From Aliivibrio fischeri (GTDB taxonomy: Bacteria > Pseudomonadota > Gammaproteobacteria > Enterobacterales > Vibrionaceae): a stretch of DNA of 64,000 bases. Of the stretch, positions 53,828-63,060 are shown in pieces. The translations under genes and the position numbers were made by a program. The stretch is from NCBI GenBank assembly GCA_038993745.2, contig CP160630.1, forward strand, positions 248,001 through 312,000, written 5' to 3'. The notes beneath the pieces were generated by a model that did no database searches, had not been told where the DNA came from, and was given only the letters and a program-made list of their open reading frames with translations. Every line of letters begins with the position of its first letter. The first letter of the stretch is position 1.

Positions 53828-55330
53828 ATGCGACAGTCAAAAAGTATTATTAGACAGAGCCATTTTCTTGGAACAAAAATTCGTAATCTGAGAAAACGCA
53901 ATCACTTAACGATGGAAGATCTTTCTACTCGGTGTATTCGAGTGGATCCTGAAAACTCTCCATCAGTCTCGTACCTTTCTATGATCGAAAGAGGAAAGCG
54001 TGTTCCTAGCGCTGATATGCTTGAAGTGATTGCAACCGTATTTCAAAAAGAAAGCAGTTGGTTTTTAGATAATGAGCCCGAGCCACAAGCGATAACACCT
54101 GATAAAGGAAGAAAAGGCGGGATTAGTGGAATGGTTCTTGAACCAAGTTTTCTTTTTTCCAATGACATTCTTCAAATTGCAATTCCAGAAATGCTTAATC
54201 AAACAGGTGTGACAGGAAGGCAATTTGCTCATCTTCTTATACGGGCACACCAAGAAAATAATCAAAATCATTTCCCTGATCTAGAGCGGGCAGCAGAAGA
54301 GGTGGGGTTAAAGCAATTGCCTCTGAGCGTTGAACAAATGATGGATATGGCATTAAAGCATGGGTTAGTTTTAAAGTGGGTGAAGGAAACACCAAAGGCT
54401 GTTATTGATGAATTTGGTGTTAATGGAAAAGAGTTGCTGACCTCTTTTTTTGAACCTCCTTCTACGGTTTATTTAAATGAGATGCTAAAACAGCATTCAA
54501 CAAGATTGAAATATGATTTAGCCGTTTATATTGGCCATTGCGTTTTACATAATAAAGAAGGATTAAAAAGTTCGCTATCTGTAGGAAGTCACCGAGTTTT
54601 TGATGAAGAAGTCCATCACACAGACAGTGCTCTGAATGCACAAGATATACTGCATGCATGGCGTGATTTTGAATCGAGTTTTTTTGCTGGAGCTCTGTTG
54701 TGTCCTAAAGTGCCATTTAGACAATTACTTGACCGGTATGGATATGAAGTTGAGGCTCATCGTTTAGCTGGTGTTTCTCCTTCTGTTGCGATGCGAAGAA
54801 TGACGGTTGTTTCACCTTATCCTCATTGGCATTATTTTGATGCTTATGCTCCAGGAAAACTTAAAGCTGTATACAGAGGTAATGGGATCCCTTTGCCATG
54901 GGGTAATATGAAGCAGGTTAGTGACCCATGTCAGCATTGGGCGGTATTTAGACGATTAACTGAGCCTAAAGAGGGCAGTTCTGCTCAAATTTCGATTTTA
55001 AATGTAGGGTCAGAGCCACGAATATATTGCTGTGAATCAATAAATATGACAGATCCTGCAGGTAATAATAGGGTGTTATGTGCTGGTGTAGATTTAAACC
55101 CAGCAATAGAAGCACAAGGCAAAGATGCAGTTGCTTTAGCTAGGGATCTACAGAAAGCATGTGTAAAAAATGGAGGAGAAAGTTCGATTTCGAAAAGTAT
55201 TAAACGAGAGCTTATTAGTGTCGCTAAAATTTTAAATATTAACTGGATTGAGCGTGGTGTAGAGAGTGATGCTAAAGTGATATGCTCTCGAGGGGCGGTT
55301 TGTCCTAGAAAACCTACTTGCTATAAATAA
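53828..55330 (+). CDS. XRE-type regulator of the ScfR/RamB-like class (DUF3612)
   Basis: A 500-residue regulator. Residues about 14-78 form a helix-turn-helix (FLGTKIRNLRKRNHLTMEDL, then YLSMIERGKRVPSADML). The middle part resembles the degenerate IrrE/DUF955-like region (YDLAVYIGHCVLHN), without the HExxH zinc motif. The C-terminal part has FFAGALLCPKVPFRQLL, VSPSVAMRRMTVV and a late Cys set (VICSRGAVCPRKPTC). I recall this architecture as DUF3612 in Vibrio and as ScfR/RamB regulators of acetate or propionate use elsewhere. The effector may be an acyl-CoA, but this is inference. Confidence 0.75.
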   Translation: MRQSKSIIRQSHFLGTKIRNLRKRNHLTMEDLSTRCIRVDPENSPSVSYLSMIERGKRVPSADMLEVIATVFQKESSWFLDNEPEPQAITPDKGRKGGISGMVLEPSFLFSNDILQIAIPEMLNQTGVTGRQFAHLLIRAHQENNQNHFPDLERAAEEVGLKQLPLSVEQMMDMALKHGLVLKWVKETPKAVIDEFGVNGKELLTSFFEPPSTVYLNEMLKQHSTRLKYDLAVYIGHCVLHNKEGLKSSLSVGSHRVFDEEVHHTDSALNAQDILHAWRDFESSFFAGALLCPKVPFRQLLDRYGYEVEAHRLAGVSPSVAMRRMTVVSPYPHWHYFDAYAPGKLKAVYRGNGIPLPWGNMKQVSDPCQHWAVFRRLTEPKEGSSAQISILNVGSEPRIYCCESINMTDPAGNNRVLCAGVDLNPAIEAQGKDAVALARDLQKACVKNGGESSISKSIKRELISVAKILNINWIERGVESDAKVICSRGAVCPRKPTCYK

Positions 55331-55365
55331 TAGCCGTTACTGATTGATTTAACGGCTATTTTTAA
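55329..55365. terminator. Bidirectional hairpin terminator
   Basis: AATAGCCGTTA (55329-55339) pairs with TAACGGCTATT (55350-55360) and is followed by T residues; it separates the convergent regulator and ToxR-like genes. Confidence 0.8.
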
Positions 55366-55367
55366 TT

Positions 55368-56468
55368 TTAGCTATACTGATATACTAAGTAAGATAATCC
55401 GGATTCTGTATTGTAAAATAAGGATACATCGTCATCTATTGGAAATAATAAAATGTTTAACCCAGTTGTGGGATATTGAAATAAGTTTTTATATGCAACC
55501 GCTTTTTTAGGATCAGATATAGAGCCAACATAACTTGCACAGTCACCTTCATTGCACTCAAGGAAAGGTTTTTCCGGTTCTCTAGTGTATGAGCATTGTC
55601 CTGCAAAGCCAGTTTCATCAATAACAATAGATACTTTATTATAAACGTATTTATTATTTCTTTGCTTTAAGTTGTAATTGGCAATTACCAGTCCGCTGTA
55701 ATAATTATCATTTTCGCTTTTAACCATTATCTGAGCTGCATAATTAAATCGCACAGGATTTGTATTTAATTCATCTTTATATTTTGTTTCTGTAAACTTA
55801 ACATCTTGAATATATTGAGTAATAATTGTATTCGATTCATTGTTTTGTAAAAATATAACTTTATTGTATGTTAAATCACACTGTGTACCAATTTGTCGAC
55901 AAGCTGATATGTTTAAGTTATTTGATTGTCGATTAATATAATAAGTTGTGTTACTTCTTAAAACAGTTGGATCAAAAACAAATGGCAATGAGTCACTTGT
56001 TTGAAATACATTTGGCATTAACTCTTCTAATTTTATTTCATCATTGTTTTTTTCATTTGATATATGCTTTTCAAAATCAATCAAAAATAAACAAAAGGAT
56101 ATGATAATAGTAATTAATAAAAACAAATGATTCTGATTTAGTTTACTTTTTTTAAATAAAGTACCATTTACATCTGCCTTATATCCCTTTTTCTTAATAG
56201 TTTCAATTAGATAGATTTCATTGTGATTTAATTTTTTGCGTAAAACTGAAATCGTCTGTGGTACAACACCTATATTGCTTGCTGTTCCCTCCCAAACATA
56301 AGTAAAAATCTCATCTTTTGAGAAAACTTTATTTGGTGAGGTTAAAAGCAATTTTAAAATTTTTGATTCACTATGAGTCAGCTTAATTATGCAATCGTTC
56401 TTAATTATTTGGTTTGTTTTTGGATTAAACGTTATATCTTTAAATCGTATAAGATTTTTATTGAGCAT
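55368..56468 (-). CDS. ToxR-like membrane regulator, paralogue 3
   Basis: A 366-residue protein, the most diverged of the three: winged helix at 1-98 (VVPQTISVLRKKL, ETIKKKGYKA), membrane segment at about 113-131, and a periplasmic domain with Cys190-X6-Cys197 (NISACRQIGTQC), YNKVIFLQ and DETGFAGQCSY. It has extra Cys residues near the C-terminus (PFLECNEGDC) that the other two lack. It is solitary and convergent with the DUF3612-type regulator gene. Confidence 0.77.
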   Translation of the reverse strand: MLNKNLIRFKDITFNPKTNQIIKNDCIIKLTHSESKILKLLLTSPNKVFSKDEIFTYVWEGTASNIGVVPQTISVLRKKLNHNEIYLIETIKKKGYKADVNGTLFKKSKLNQNHLFLLITIIISFCLFLIDFEKHISNEKNNDEIKLEELMPNVFQTSDSLPFVFDPTVLRSNTTYYINRQSNNLNISACRQIGTQCDLTYNKVIFLQNNESNTIITQYIQDVKFTETKYKDELNTNPVRFNYAAQIMVKSENDNYYSGLVIANYNLKQRNNKYVYNKVSIVIDETGFAGQCSYTREPEKPFLECNEGDCASYVGSISDPKKAVAYKNLFQYPTTGLNILLFPIDDDVSLFYNTESGLSYLVYQYS

Positions 56469-56897
56469 TATGTAACCTAAGAGAAGGAAACTGAAAAACT
56501 AAAAGGATTATTAATATTATTGTTGTTATAACAGCAAGCATATCAAGAAAGAAACTTCATTATCAATAAATAAACCAAAATCAACCATGAATGTTTTCTA
56601 TTGTTACGATAAAAAAAGCAAATCATTTAACCTTTTGATTTAAAAGGAGTTGTTTTTGTTGTGGTAATATTAAGAATAATTATTCTCACTTATTGTCAGT
56701 TTACACAAAAATTATCAATATAATTATCGAGGAAAAGAATTACATGCTGGTTTTTGGTGAGGATTATTATTTCAATAAAATAATAAAAATATAAAGATGT
56801 GTATGAGGTATTAAGATAAATGAAAATGGCACTTATATTATGATTTAGTATGAGATGAAAATATAAGTACCATTATTAATTTAATTAAAGGTTGGTT
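56469..56897. other. 429-bp intergenic region
   Basis: Lies between the kefB stop and the start of ToxR-like paralogue 3, both on minus. Apart from the palindrome at 56673 I see no gene, terminator or other structure I can support. Confidence 0.45.
56673..56686. promoter_or_regulatory. Perfect 14-bp palindrome, Fur-box-like
   Basis: AGAATAATTATTCT in the context GAGAATAATTATT (minus strand) resembles the core of Fur boxes. It is about 205 bp upstream of the ToxR-like gene start, so its use is uncertain. Confidence 0.3.
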
Positions 56898-58814
56898 TTA
56901 TTCATCAATATCATCTGCATAGCCTTTTGGTGGTGGAGTCCAAGCTCGTTCAGATTGATTGTGTTTATCTGAACGATCCTTACTCATTGCGTGTTTAATC
57001 GTTCCTTCTAATTCAATGAAAAGCTTACGGTAGTTATTATCAAAACGTTCACCTTCAGAATCGTCTAACCATGCTTGATAAAGTTTATCTGAACTTTGAT
57101 TTTCTACTTTTTTGTAGGCTATTTTTTGTTGCTCTACATGAAACGGGTGTTGTCCTAGATTGCGCATGGCTTCAGCACCCATTTCAAGTGCTGAGCGGGT
57201 GGTTTCTGATTCAATGAAATCAGCACCAGCACAACGAAGCATATATGAGTGGCCTCTATCAAAAGCACGTGCGAGTATTTTTACTTTTGGATACGTGTGC
57301 TTGACGTATTTAACCAGTTCTATACTGCTTTCTTGATTATCAATAGCCACAACAAGCATGGCAGCGTGCTCAATTCCTGCTGTGTGAAGTAAATCAGGAC
57401 GAGTTGCATCGCCAAAGTAACTTTTGGTATTTACTTTTCTTAAAGAATCGACTTGATCTGCTTGATGATCGAGTACAACAGTATTTACATGATTAGATAC
57501 TAAGAAACGGTTGACGACTTGGCCGAACCGACCGCCACCAGCAATAATTACCGTGCCTTTTTCTTCAATTGTGTCACTTTCTCTTTCATTTGATTGTTGT
57601 TCAAATTTAGGCAGAATTACTTTATCAAATAAGATAAATAAACCTGGGGTAAAGAACATAGAAAGAGCAACAACCAATGACAATGGTTGAGCGACTTCTT
57701 GTGGTAATACATGGTTTTGAACGGTAAAACTTAATAAAACAAACCCAAATTCCCCTGCTTGCGCTAGGCTAAGCGTAAATAACCAACGGTTACTGTTTTT
57801 GATCTTAAAGATCAGAGCTAATATATATAAAACAGCTGCTTTTAGTACCATGACACCGATTGTTAAACCGATGATTAGGAAGAAATCATTAAATAGGATG
57901 CCAAAATCGATCCCTGCACCTACGGTAATGAAGAATAATCCCAATAAAAGCCCTTTAAATGGATCTATGTTGGATTCAAGTTCATGTCTAAATTCTGAGT
58001 TTGCCAAAACAACACCAGCAAGGAAAGTACCTAGAGCTGGAGATAGGTCGACTAAACTCATTAAGGCTGCAATACCAATAACAAGCATGAGTGCTGTTGC
58101 TGTGAATATTTCTCTAAGTCCAGAGCTTGCTACAAAGCGAAATAGAGGGCGACTTAAATAATGACCGCCAACGACAACTAATGCGATGGATGCGGTAATC
58201 ACTAGTCCATATGCCCAACCAGGAAGGCCTGCAACGAGGGTTAATTCTTCATGATGCTCAGCAGCGGTTGCGGCTGCCAATTGCGCTTTTGCTACTAATT
58301 CAGGTAAAGCTAATAGTGGAATAAAAGCTAGCATTGGGATCACAGCAATATCTTGAAAAAGTAATACCGAGAAAGCATTTTGGCCGCCTTCTGTTTTGGC
58401 CAATCCTTTTTCATTGAATGTTTGCAATACTATCGCTGTGGATGATAGGGCAAAGATTAGGCCAATGGTCAGTGCAATAGTCCATGATTGGCCGAAGAAC
58501 ATAGCAAGCCCCATTACGACCGCAGTAGTGCCGACAACTTGCAGTCCTCCTAATCCCATGAGACGGTTACGCATATTCCATAGCATTTTAGGTTCAAGTT
58601 CTAAACCGACAAGAAATAGCATCATAACAACGCCAAATTCGGCAAAATGTTGAATAGTCGTTGTTTCTTCGCCAACAAGGCCAATGATTGGTCCTATAAC
58701 CACCCCAGCAATTAAATAGCCAAGAACAGAACCAAGTCCTAGACGTTTAGCGATTGGTACAGCAATAACAGCAGCAACAAGGTAGATAAAAGCTTGTAAA
58801 AAATATCCAGTCAT
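56898..58814 (-). CDS. kefB: Glutathione-regulated potassium efflux antiporter, KefB type
   Basis: A 638-residue inner-membrane K+/H+ antiporter. About 12 hydrophobic segments form the CPA2 exchanger domain (1-385), with the pore-region motif HELESNIDPFKG near 270. A cytoplasmic TrkA-N domain follows (about 405-520; IIAGGGRFGQVVNRF, with SYFGDATRPDLL), which in Kef systems binds glutathione adducts and gates the channel. It lies 7 bp after the kefG-like gene, the same order as in E. coli. KefB and KefC are hard to separate; the neighbouring ancillary gene favours KefB. Confidence 0.87.
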   Translation of the reverse strand: MTGYFLQAFIYLVAAVIAVPIAKRLGLGSVLGYLIAGVVIGPIIGLVGEETTTIQHFAEFGVVMMLFLVGLELEPKMLWNMRNRLMGLGGLQVVGTTAVVMGLAMFFGQSWTIALTIGLIFALSSTAIVLQTFNEKGLAKTEGGQNAFSVLLFQDIAVIPMLAFIPLLALPELVAKAQLAAATAAEHHEELTLVAGLPGWAYGLVITASIALVVVGGHYLSRPLFRFVASSGLREIFTATALMLVIGIAALMSLVDLSPALGTFLAGVVLANSEFRHELESNIDPFKGLLLGLFFITVGAGIDFGILFNDFFLIIGLTIGVMVLKAAVLYILALIFKIKNSNRWLFTLSLAQAGEFGFVLLSFTVQNHVLPQEVAQPLSLVVALSMFFTPGLFILFDKVILPKFEQQSNERESDTIEEKGTVIIAGGGRFGQVVNRFLVSNHVNTVVLDHQADQVDSLRKVNTKSYFGDATRPDLLHTAGIEHAAMLVVAIDNQESSIELVKYVKHTYPKVKILARAFDRGHSYMLRCAGADFIESETTRSALEMGAEAMRNLGQHPFHVEQQKIAYKKVENQSSDKLYQAWLDDSEGERFDNNYRKLFIELEGTIKHAMSKDRSDKHNQSERAWTPPPKGYADDIDE

Positions 58815-58821
58815 AATGCTT

Positions 58822-59439
58822 TTATTCCTTAATAAATTTATCGAATGAGTGGTTTAGTTTGGGTAAAGTTTTTGCTACCTCAGTATCAACACGATTTTCA
58901 ATTAATGCGGACAGTAAGACTTTAAAGCGCTCAGTATGTCTTTCAATTCGGTCATCTTCTAACGCGGTTCTAGCGCCAAATAGCACTAATGGAGCGATAT
59001 ACTCCATATGAGTTAGTGAGGCCATCTGTTCAAGCGGATGTAGGAGCTCACGGATAGTGAATTGATTATATCCATTGGTTTGATAAGCCTCTTCCTTACC
59101 TCCAGCTGTGATAGCACATAGAAAGGTTTTTCCTTTTAGTGCATTACCGTCTGTACCATAAGCAAAACCGTACTCTAAAACCATATCTTGCCACTCTTTT
59201 AAAATAGCTGGGGTTGAGTACCAATAAAGCGGAAATTGAAAGATAATAACATCATGATCTAAAAGTTGTTTTTGTTCTTTATCGATATCAATATTGAATT
59301 TTGGATAATCATGGTACAAATCGACAACAGTGACATGCTCAATTTTTTTAGCTTGTTTAATTAATGCCACATTAACTTCAGAGCGGTGTTGAGAAGGATG
59401 AGCGAATAAAATCAGTACTTTTTTAGCCGGGCTTGTCAT
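58822..59439 (-). CDS. kefG: Kef ancillary quinone oxidoreductase, KefG type
   Basis: A 205-residue flavodoxin-fold NAD(P)H oxidoreductase. Family segments are ILFAHPSQHRSEVN at the FMN phosphate site, IIFQFPLYWYSTPAILKEWQD and FLCAITAGGKEEAY. KefG and KefF proteins bind the Kef antiporter and are needed for full activity during electrophile stress. It is the first gene of the kefGB operon. Confidence 0.87.
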   Translation of the reverse strand: MTSPAKKVLILFAHPSQHRSEVNVALIKQAKKIEHVTVVDLYHDYPKFNIDIDKEQKQLLDHDVIIFQFPLYWYSTPAILKEWQDMVLEYGFAYGTDGNALKGKTFLCAITAGGKEEAYQTNGYNQFTIRELLHPLEQMASLTHMEYIAPLVLFGARTALEDDRIERHTERFKVLLSALIENRVDTEVAKTLPKLNHSFDKFIKE

Positions 59440-59554
59440 AAAACCTCTTTATATTATTTAAGTTATTGTATTTATGTTTACATGATAGCAAGAAAATATA
59501 ATAGAAATGTTTTTCAGCTTGTAAATTTTGCATAAATTATAACAATTAGGGTGT

Positions 59555-59884
59555 TTAATGTACGTGAGGCGTAGATGATAGGTTAATTATCGCAATGCCA
59601 ATACTGATAAATCCAATACCTAACCAAATTTTATTGTCTAAATGTTGATGATAAAATGCACTTGAAATCAGCGTTACCGCAATGATTGCTAATCCCGCCC
59701 ATGATGCGTGAGCAATTCCTACAGGTAATGTCTTCATTGCTTGACTAAGAAAATAAAAAGCACCTAGATGACCAGTAATTACAATGACATTTGGTATTAG
59801 GTGTGAAAGACCATCGGTTGCTTTAAGTGCAACGTGTGAAAATGCTTCTGAAGCAACTGCAAGAAGAAGAAAAAGCCATCCCAT
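59555..59884 (-). CDS. Small multidrug resistance (SMR) family transporter
   Basis: A 109-residue inner-membrane protein with four hydrophobic helices. The essential acidic residue of the family is Glu13 (VASEAFSHVALK), and the second half has GIAHASWAGLAIIAVTLIS. It works as a dimer that exchanges a cationic substrate for protons. Whether it exports biocides, guanidinium or polyamines cannot be told. It is a single gene; a ribosome site AGGAATTAAT precedes the ATG. Confidence 0.85.
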   Translation of the reverse strand: MGWLFLLLAVASEAFSHVALKATDGLSHLIPNVIVITGHLGAFYFLSQAMKTLPVGIAHASWAGLAIIAVTLISSAFYHQHLDNKIWLGIGFISIGIAIINLSSTPHVH

Positions 59885-60011
59885 TTTATTAATTCCTATT
59901 TAGCGGTGTTGGTAAGTAGGTGTAGTATAGTTATTTCAAATTTAATGATAATAGCTAATAGAATTAATTACTTTTACGTGAGTGTAATAATAGGTGGATT
60001 GAAGAGGAGTC

Positions 60012-60036
60012 GGCTCAATATTAATGATATTGAGCC
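60012..60036. terminator. Hairpin downstream of the S4 gene
   Basis: GGCTCAATAT (60012-60021) pairs with ATATTGAGCC (60027-60036). The T-rich side (TAATTTTT) faces the S4 gene, not away from it, so its role as terminator for that gene is doubtful. Confidence 0.4.
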
Positions 60037-60042
60037 TAATTT

Positions 60043-60450
60043 TTAGAAGAAGTTAATTGAGCGACGACCACTCTCAGGATCAACGGTGGTTGGTTGATCT
60101 TGTTTTTGTTTTTTCTTCTTAGTTTTTTTGGTCTTTGGAGCTGAATACTCAGATTCGATTTGAGCTGGTTGAGGATTTTCTTCAATTTCAGGTAGCTCAC
60201 CAACAGGAGTGTCACAAATTACAACGTAGTATTCTTCATTGAATTCAATGACATCGCCATCATACATTTTTCGACGTTTACGTTGTTCTAGTTCACCATT
60301 AACGCCAACATAGCCTTCGCCAATAACATGTTTAGCTTCACCGCCACCACTAACAACGTTAGCAATTTTTAGGACTTTATATAGCTCGATAGGTTGAACA
60401 TTCACTTCAACACCAATGGCTTCAACTTCAAATTCTTCTTGATCTGACAT
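60043..60450 (-). CDS. S4-domain RNA-binding protein (YbcJ-like)
   Basis: A 135-residue protein. Residues about 20-75 form an S4 RNA-binding domain (ELYKVLKIANVVSGGGEAKHV, in part, then VNGELEQRKRRKMYDGD). The C-terminal half is a charged, Lys-rich tail (KTKKTKKKKQKQ), longer than in E. coli YbcJ, which is close to the bare domain. I use the ATG at 60450 (MSDQEEF); an upstream TTG would add seven residues without benefit. Probably acts on ribosomal or other structured RNA. Confidence 0.78.
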   Translation of the reverse strand: MSDQEEFEVEAIGVEVNVQPIELYKVLKIANVVSGGGEAKHVIGEGYVGVNGELEQRKRRKMYDGDVIEFNEEYYVVICDTPVGELPEIEENPQPAQIESEYSAPKTKKTKKKKQKQDQPTTVDPESGRRSINFF

Positions 60451-60544
60451 GAGGATCTCTATGATTAGCAATTACACATATTGTAACTGAGAGCGTAAGT
60501 GTCGCCTAGGGCTATTTTCAGAAGAGTCAGGACTTAGTAAAGTA

Positions 60545-60574
60545 AAAACGGTGCTGTATTATTAGCACCGTTTT
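60545..60574 (-). terminator. Rho-independent terminator of the ycbX homologue
   Basis: AAAACGGTGCT (60545-60555) pairs with AGCACCGTTTT (60564-60574); on the minus strand a run of T follows the stem. Confidence 0.82.
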
Positions 60575-60582
60575 ATTAAGAG

Positions 60583-61730
60583 TTAATCAACTATTTCAAC
60601 ATCTGTTTTAGGAACAGAGCAACAAGCCAGTATCATTCCTGCCTCTTTTAATTTTTGATTAAGAGCTGGGGAATCTTCTTGCTCAACCTCTCCTGATTCT
60701 AATGTTACTCGACAAGCACCACATAAACCGGCACGACAGCTGTTATTTATGCTTAATCCTGCCTCTTCGACTTGCATAAGAAGCGGTTGCTCCGTATTAC
60801 CCGTGAATAAGTGACCATTTAAGCTGATAGTGACTTCTTCTGGAGTATCAGATTTTTCACTTGTGTGTGGGGTTGCTTTTTTCTCTTGTGTTTCAGAACT
60901 AGAATCAAGGTAAAACTCTTTTTCTTTACTTTCTAACACCTCAATCTTATCACCTAGCTTAATTGTGCCTTCATTTTTGGCAATGAGGTTTTGCCCAAAA
61001 TACACATTGCCACTCTCATCTGCTCGGAAAGTTGAGAACGTTTTTAACGGTTCTTTGTTTGGGTGATATTGTGCTGTTCTTGGATTTACTGTTGTTAAAA
61101 TGCAACGTTGGCAAGGTTTAACTATTTCAAATTCTACTTCACCAATGCGAATACGCTTCAAGAATCTTCAATAAAAGGCTCATCGCCGGAAATAACTAAA
61201 TTTGTGCGAAATTGCGACATTGTATGGTGACTAGTACTGCGCTTATTTAGCTCTGCAAGAGAGGCTTCGCTAATGACAAGCAATGGATAACCATCGGCAA
61301 AGCTCACGTTTGTTTGGATTTTTTCACGGATACGATTTGATTGTTCACCAGTATAAAGTAATTGTGCATCTGTTGATAAAATGGAAGAGAACCATTGATT
61401 AGCTTCTTGATTCGTTGAGTAGGCAGAAAAAGAGTCATTCCATACTTTTGCTTCTGTTTGTTTCATCTCTAATTCATTGAAAGTGAGATGCAGATCAATT
61501 AATCCTGGATAACAAAGAATTAGACCATCAGGTTCAATGATCGCACTAATTTTAACCATTTGAGGATGAGTGCGAGCGGTGATCATTTTGCCATTAGGGT
61601 CGGTAACCATAAAGCGACGGTCACACTGTAATCCTTGCTTTTCAACATAAGCGCTAGATTGAGATACACCAGCAATTGATTTAACAGGGAAAATATTAAT
61701 TTGAGATAAAGTTGAAATTGTTTTGCTCAC
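60583..61730 (-). pseudogene. ycbX: ycbX homologue (MOSC plus 2Fe-2S), one-base frameshift
   Basis: YcbX in E. coli detoxifies N-hydroxylated bases together with molybdenum cofactor. The first part (start GTG at 61730, MSKTISTLSQ) carries the MOSC N-terminal barrel (FPVKSIAGV, CDRRFMVTDPNG, QFRTNLVISG) and stops at 61158-61160. The second part, in another frame, holds the MOSC core with its Cys (VKPCQRCILTTVNP, FGQNLIA) and a C-terminal 2Fe-2S domain (CRAGLCGACRV). One more G in TCTTGAAGCG gives EDSWKRIRIG, which matches E. coli EDRWKVIRIG, and restores about 382 residues. As written, TTGA lets the second half start by 4-base coupling, so two polypeptides are conceivable. Confidence 0.8.
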
Positions 61731-61803
61731 AATGATGTCCGTATTATATGTGTTATGGAAATAAGGAGTGTACCAAAAGTACTTGAGATACACTCTTTAA
61801 TGA

Positions 61804-63060
61804 TTAAGTCATTTGGAAAGAAGTAAAATTAACGGTAGTTATAAAGTCTTTCTCTGTTTGTTCTATGGTGAATGCCCAGTTCATTCTTTCACAAATACGT
61901 TCAACAATAACTAGGCCGCAACCATATCCTGCATTATAGGTATCATTACCATCGTGGCAGTTGGTAATGCAAAGTTGGTTGTTATTAAGCTCTATTTGAA
62001 TGTCTCCCACACTGTAACTGAAAGCATTCTTGATTAAGTTATTTATAACAACGGTAATGAAGCTACTAGGAGCAAGACAAGGCTCTCCTTCAATAATTGA
62101 AAGCTGTGCTCCCATCTCTTGTTTTGCGAATAAAGGCTGTAAGTGATTGAGCTGGGTTTTTAGAATCTCTTCAATTTTATAATGATGAAAATGATGCGCT
62201 TCAATGTCTTGTTTACCTAAAAGTAAAAAGGTTTCTGTAAGCAGTGTCATCTCTTCACTTGCTTGATGTAAGCGATTAATCGCTTTTAAAGCAACGTTTG
62301 GTTGATTTGGTACTTTTGCTAATAAATCAGCAGACCCTTGGATTACCATTATTGGTGTTCTCAATTCATGGGAAGCAAAGCGACTGAATTCTTTTTCTCG
62401 GGTAAAGAATTGAGCGATGTGATGCTTACTCTTTAATAAAGAACGTTCAATTTCTTGAGTTTCTTGGTACTTAGTATCAATAGTAAAATCAGGGTGCTCA
62501 GGAGACATTAAATCCACTTTATGCTGAATATGGCGAAGTGGGACCGAGATACTACGAACAAAGTAAATACCATATAAGATCATTAAAATGGTTGAAAAAG
62601 TGCCTAAAAATAAAGTTAATGTGTGTAGATTGGCCTCATACTCATCTAAATAATCATCCGCATCGTCTTGAAAAAGAATATAAAGCAATCCTTCTCCAGA
62701 GGGATGTGGTGTGACAATAAAGTGCTTATCTTCCGTACCTAAAAGTTGTTCATACAAGCCTGCTTTTTTATAGTTATTCAACCAAAGAGGATGTTCTCTT
62801 TCGCTCCAGTAAGTTGAAAACTCATCTTCATTAGGCAACGGCGTATCATCGCCTAATTGAGCGTATTTCTTGATGTATTGGTTTGCTTCTGTATCTAGCC
62901 AGTGATGCAAACTAATGATTTCTAATTGATCTTCTGCAATATAAATTACAGCCCAGAATAATCCGAACATCAAAAAAGTGAGGATGCCAAATGTCCAACG
63001 GATCTTTTTAAAAAAACTCGGTTGTTGGGAGCTTTTATTTAAGTCGGTAGCCTTTTCCAT
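61804..63060 (-). CDS. Sensor histidine kinase of an OmpR-type two-component system
   Basis: A 418-residue inner-membrane kinase. Membrane segments at about 22-42 and 150-172 enclose a periplasmic sensor of about 105 residues; a short HAMP-like linker follows. The phospho-His is in FASHELRTPIMV, near residue 229; the ATPase domain is short, with NNLIKNAFSYS and a shortened G box (NAGYGCGLVIVER). Its start overlaps the response regulator gene by 26 bases. Signal unknown. Confidence 0.86.
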   Translation of the reverse strand: MEKATDLNKSSQQPSFFKKIRWTFGILTFLMFGLFWAVIYIAEDQLEIISLHHWLDTEANQYIKKYAQLGDDTPLPNEDEFSTYWSEREHPLWLNNYKKAGLYEQLLGTEDKHFIVTPHPSGEGLLYILFQDDADDYLDEYEANLHTLTLFLGTFSTILMILYGIYFVRSISVPLRHIQHKVDLMSPEHPDFTIDTKYQETQEIERSLLKSKHHIAQFFTREKEFSRFASHELRTPIMVIQGSADLLAKVPNQPNVALKAINRLHQASEEMTLLTETFLLLGKQDIEAHHFHHYKIEEILKTQLNHLQPLFAKQEMGAQLSIIEGEPCLAPSSFITVVINNLIKNAFSYSVGDIQIELNNNQLCITNCHDGNDTYNAGYGCGLVIVERICERMNWAFTIEQTEKDFITTVNFTSFQMT

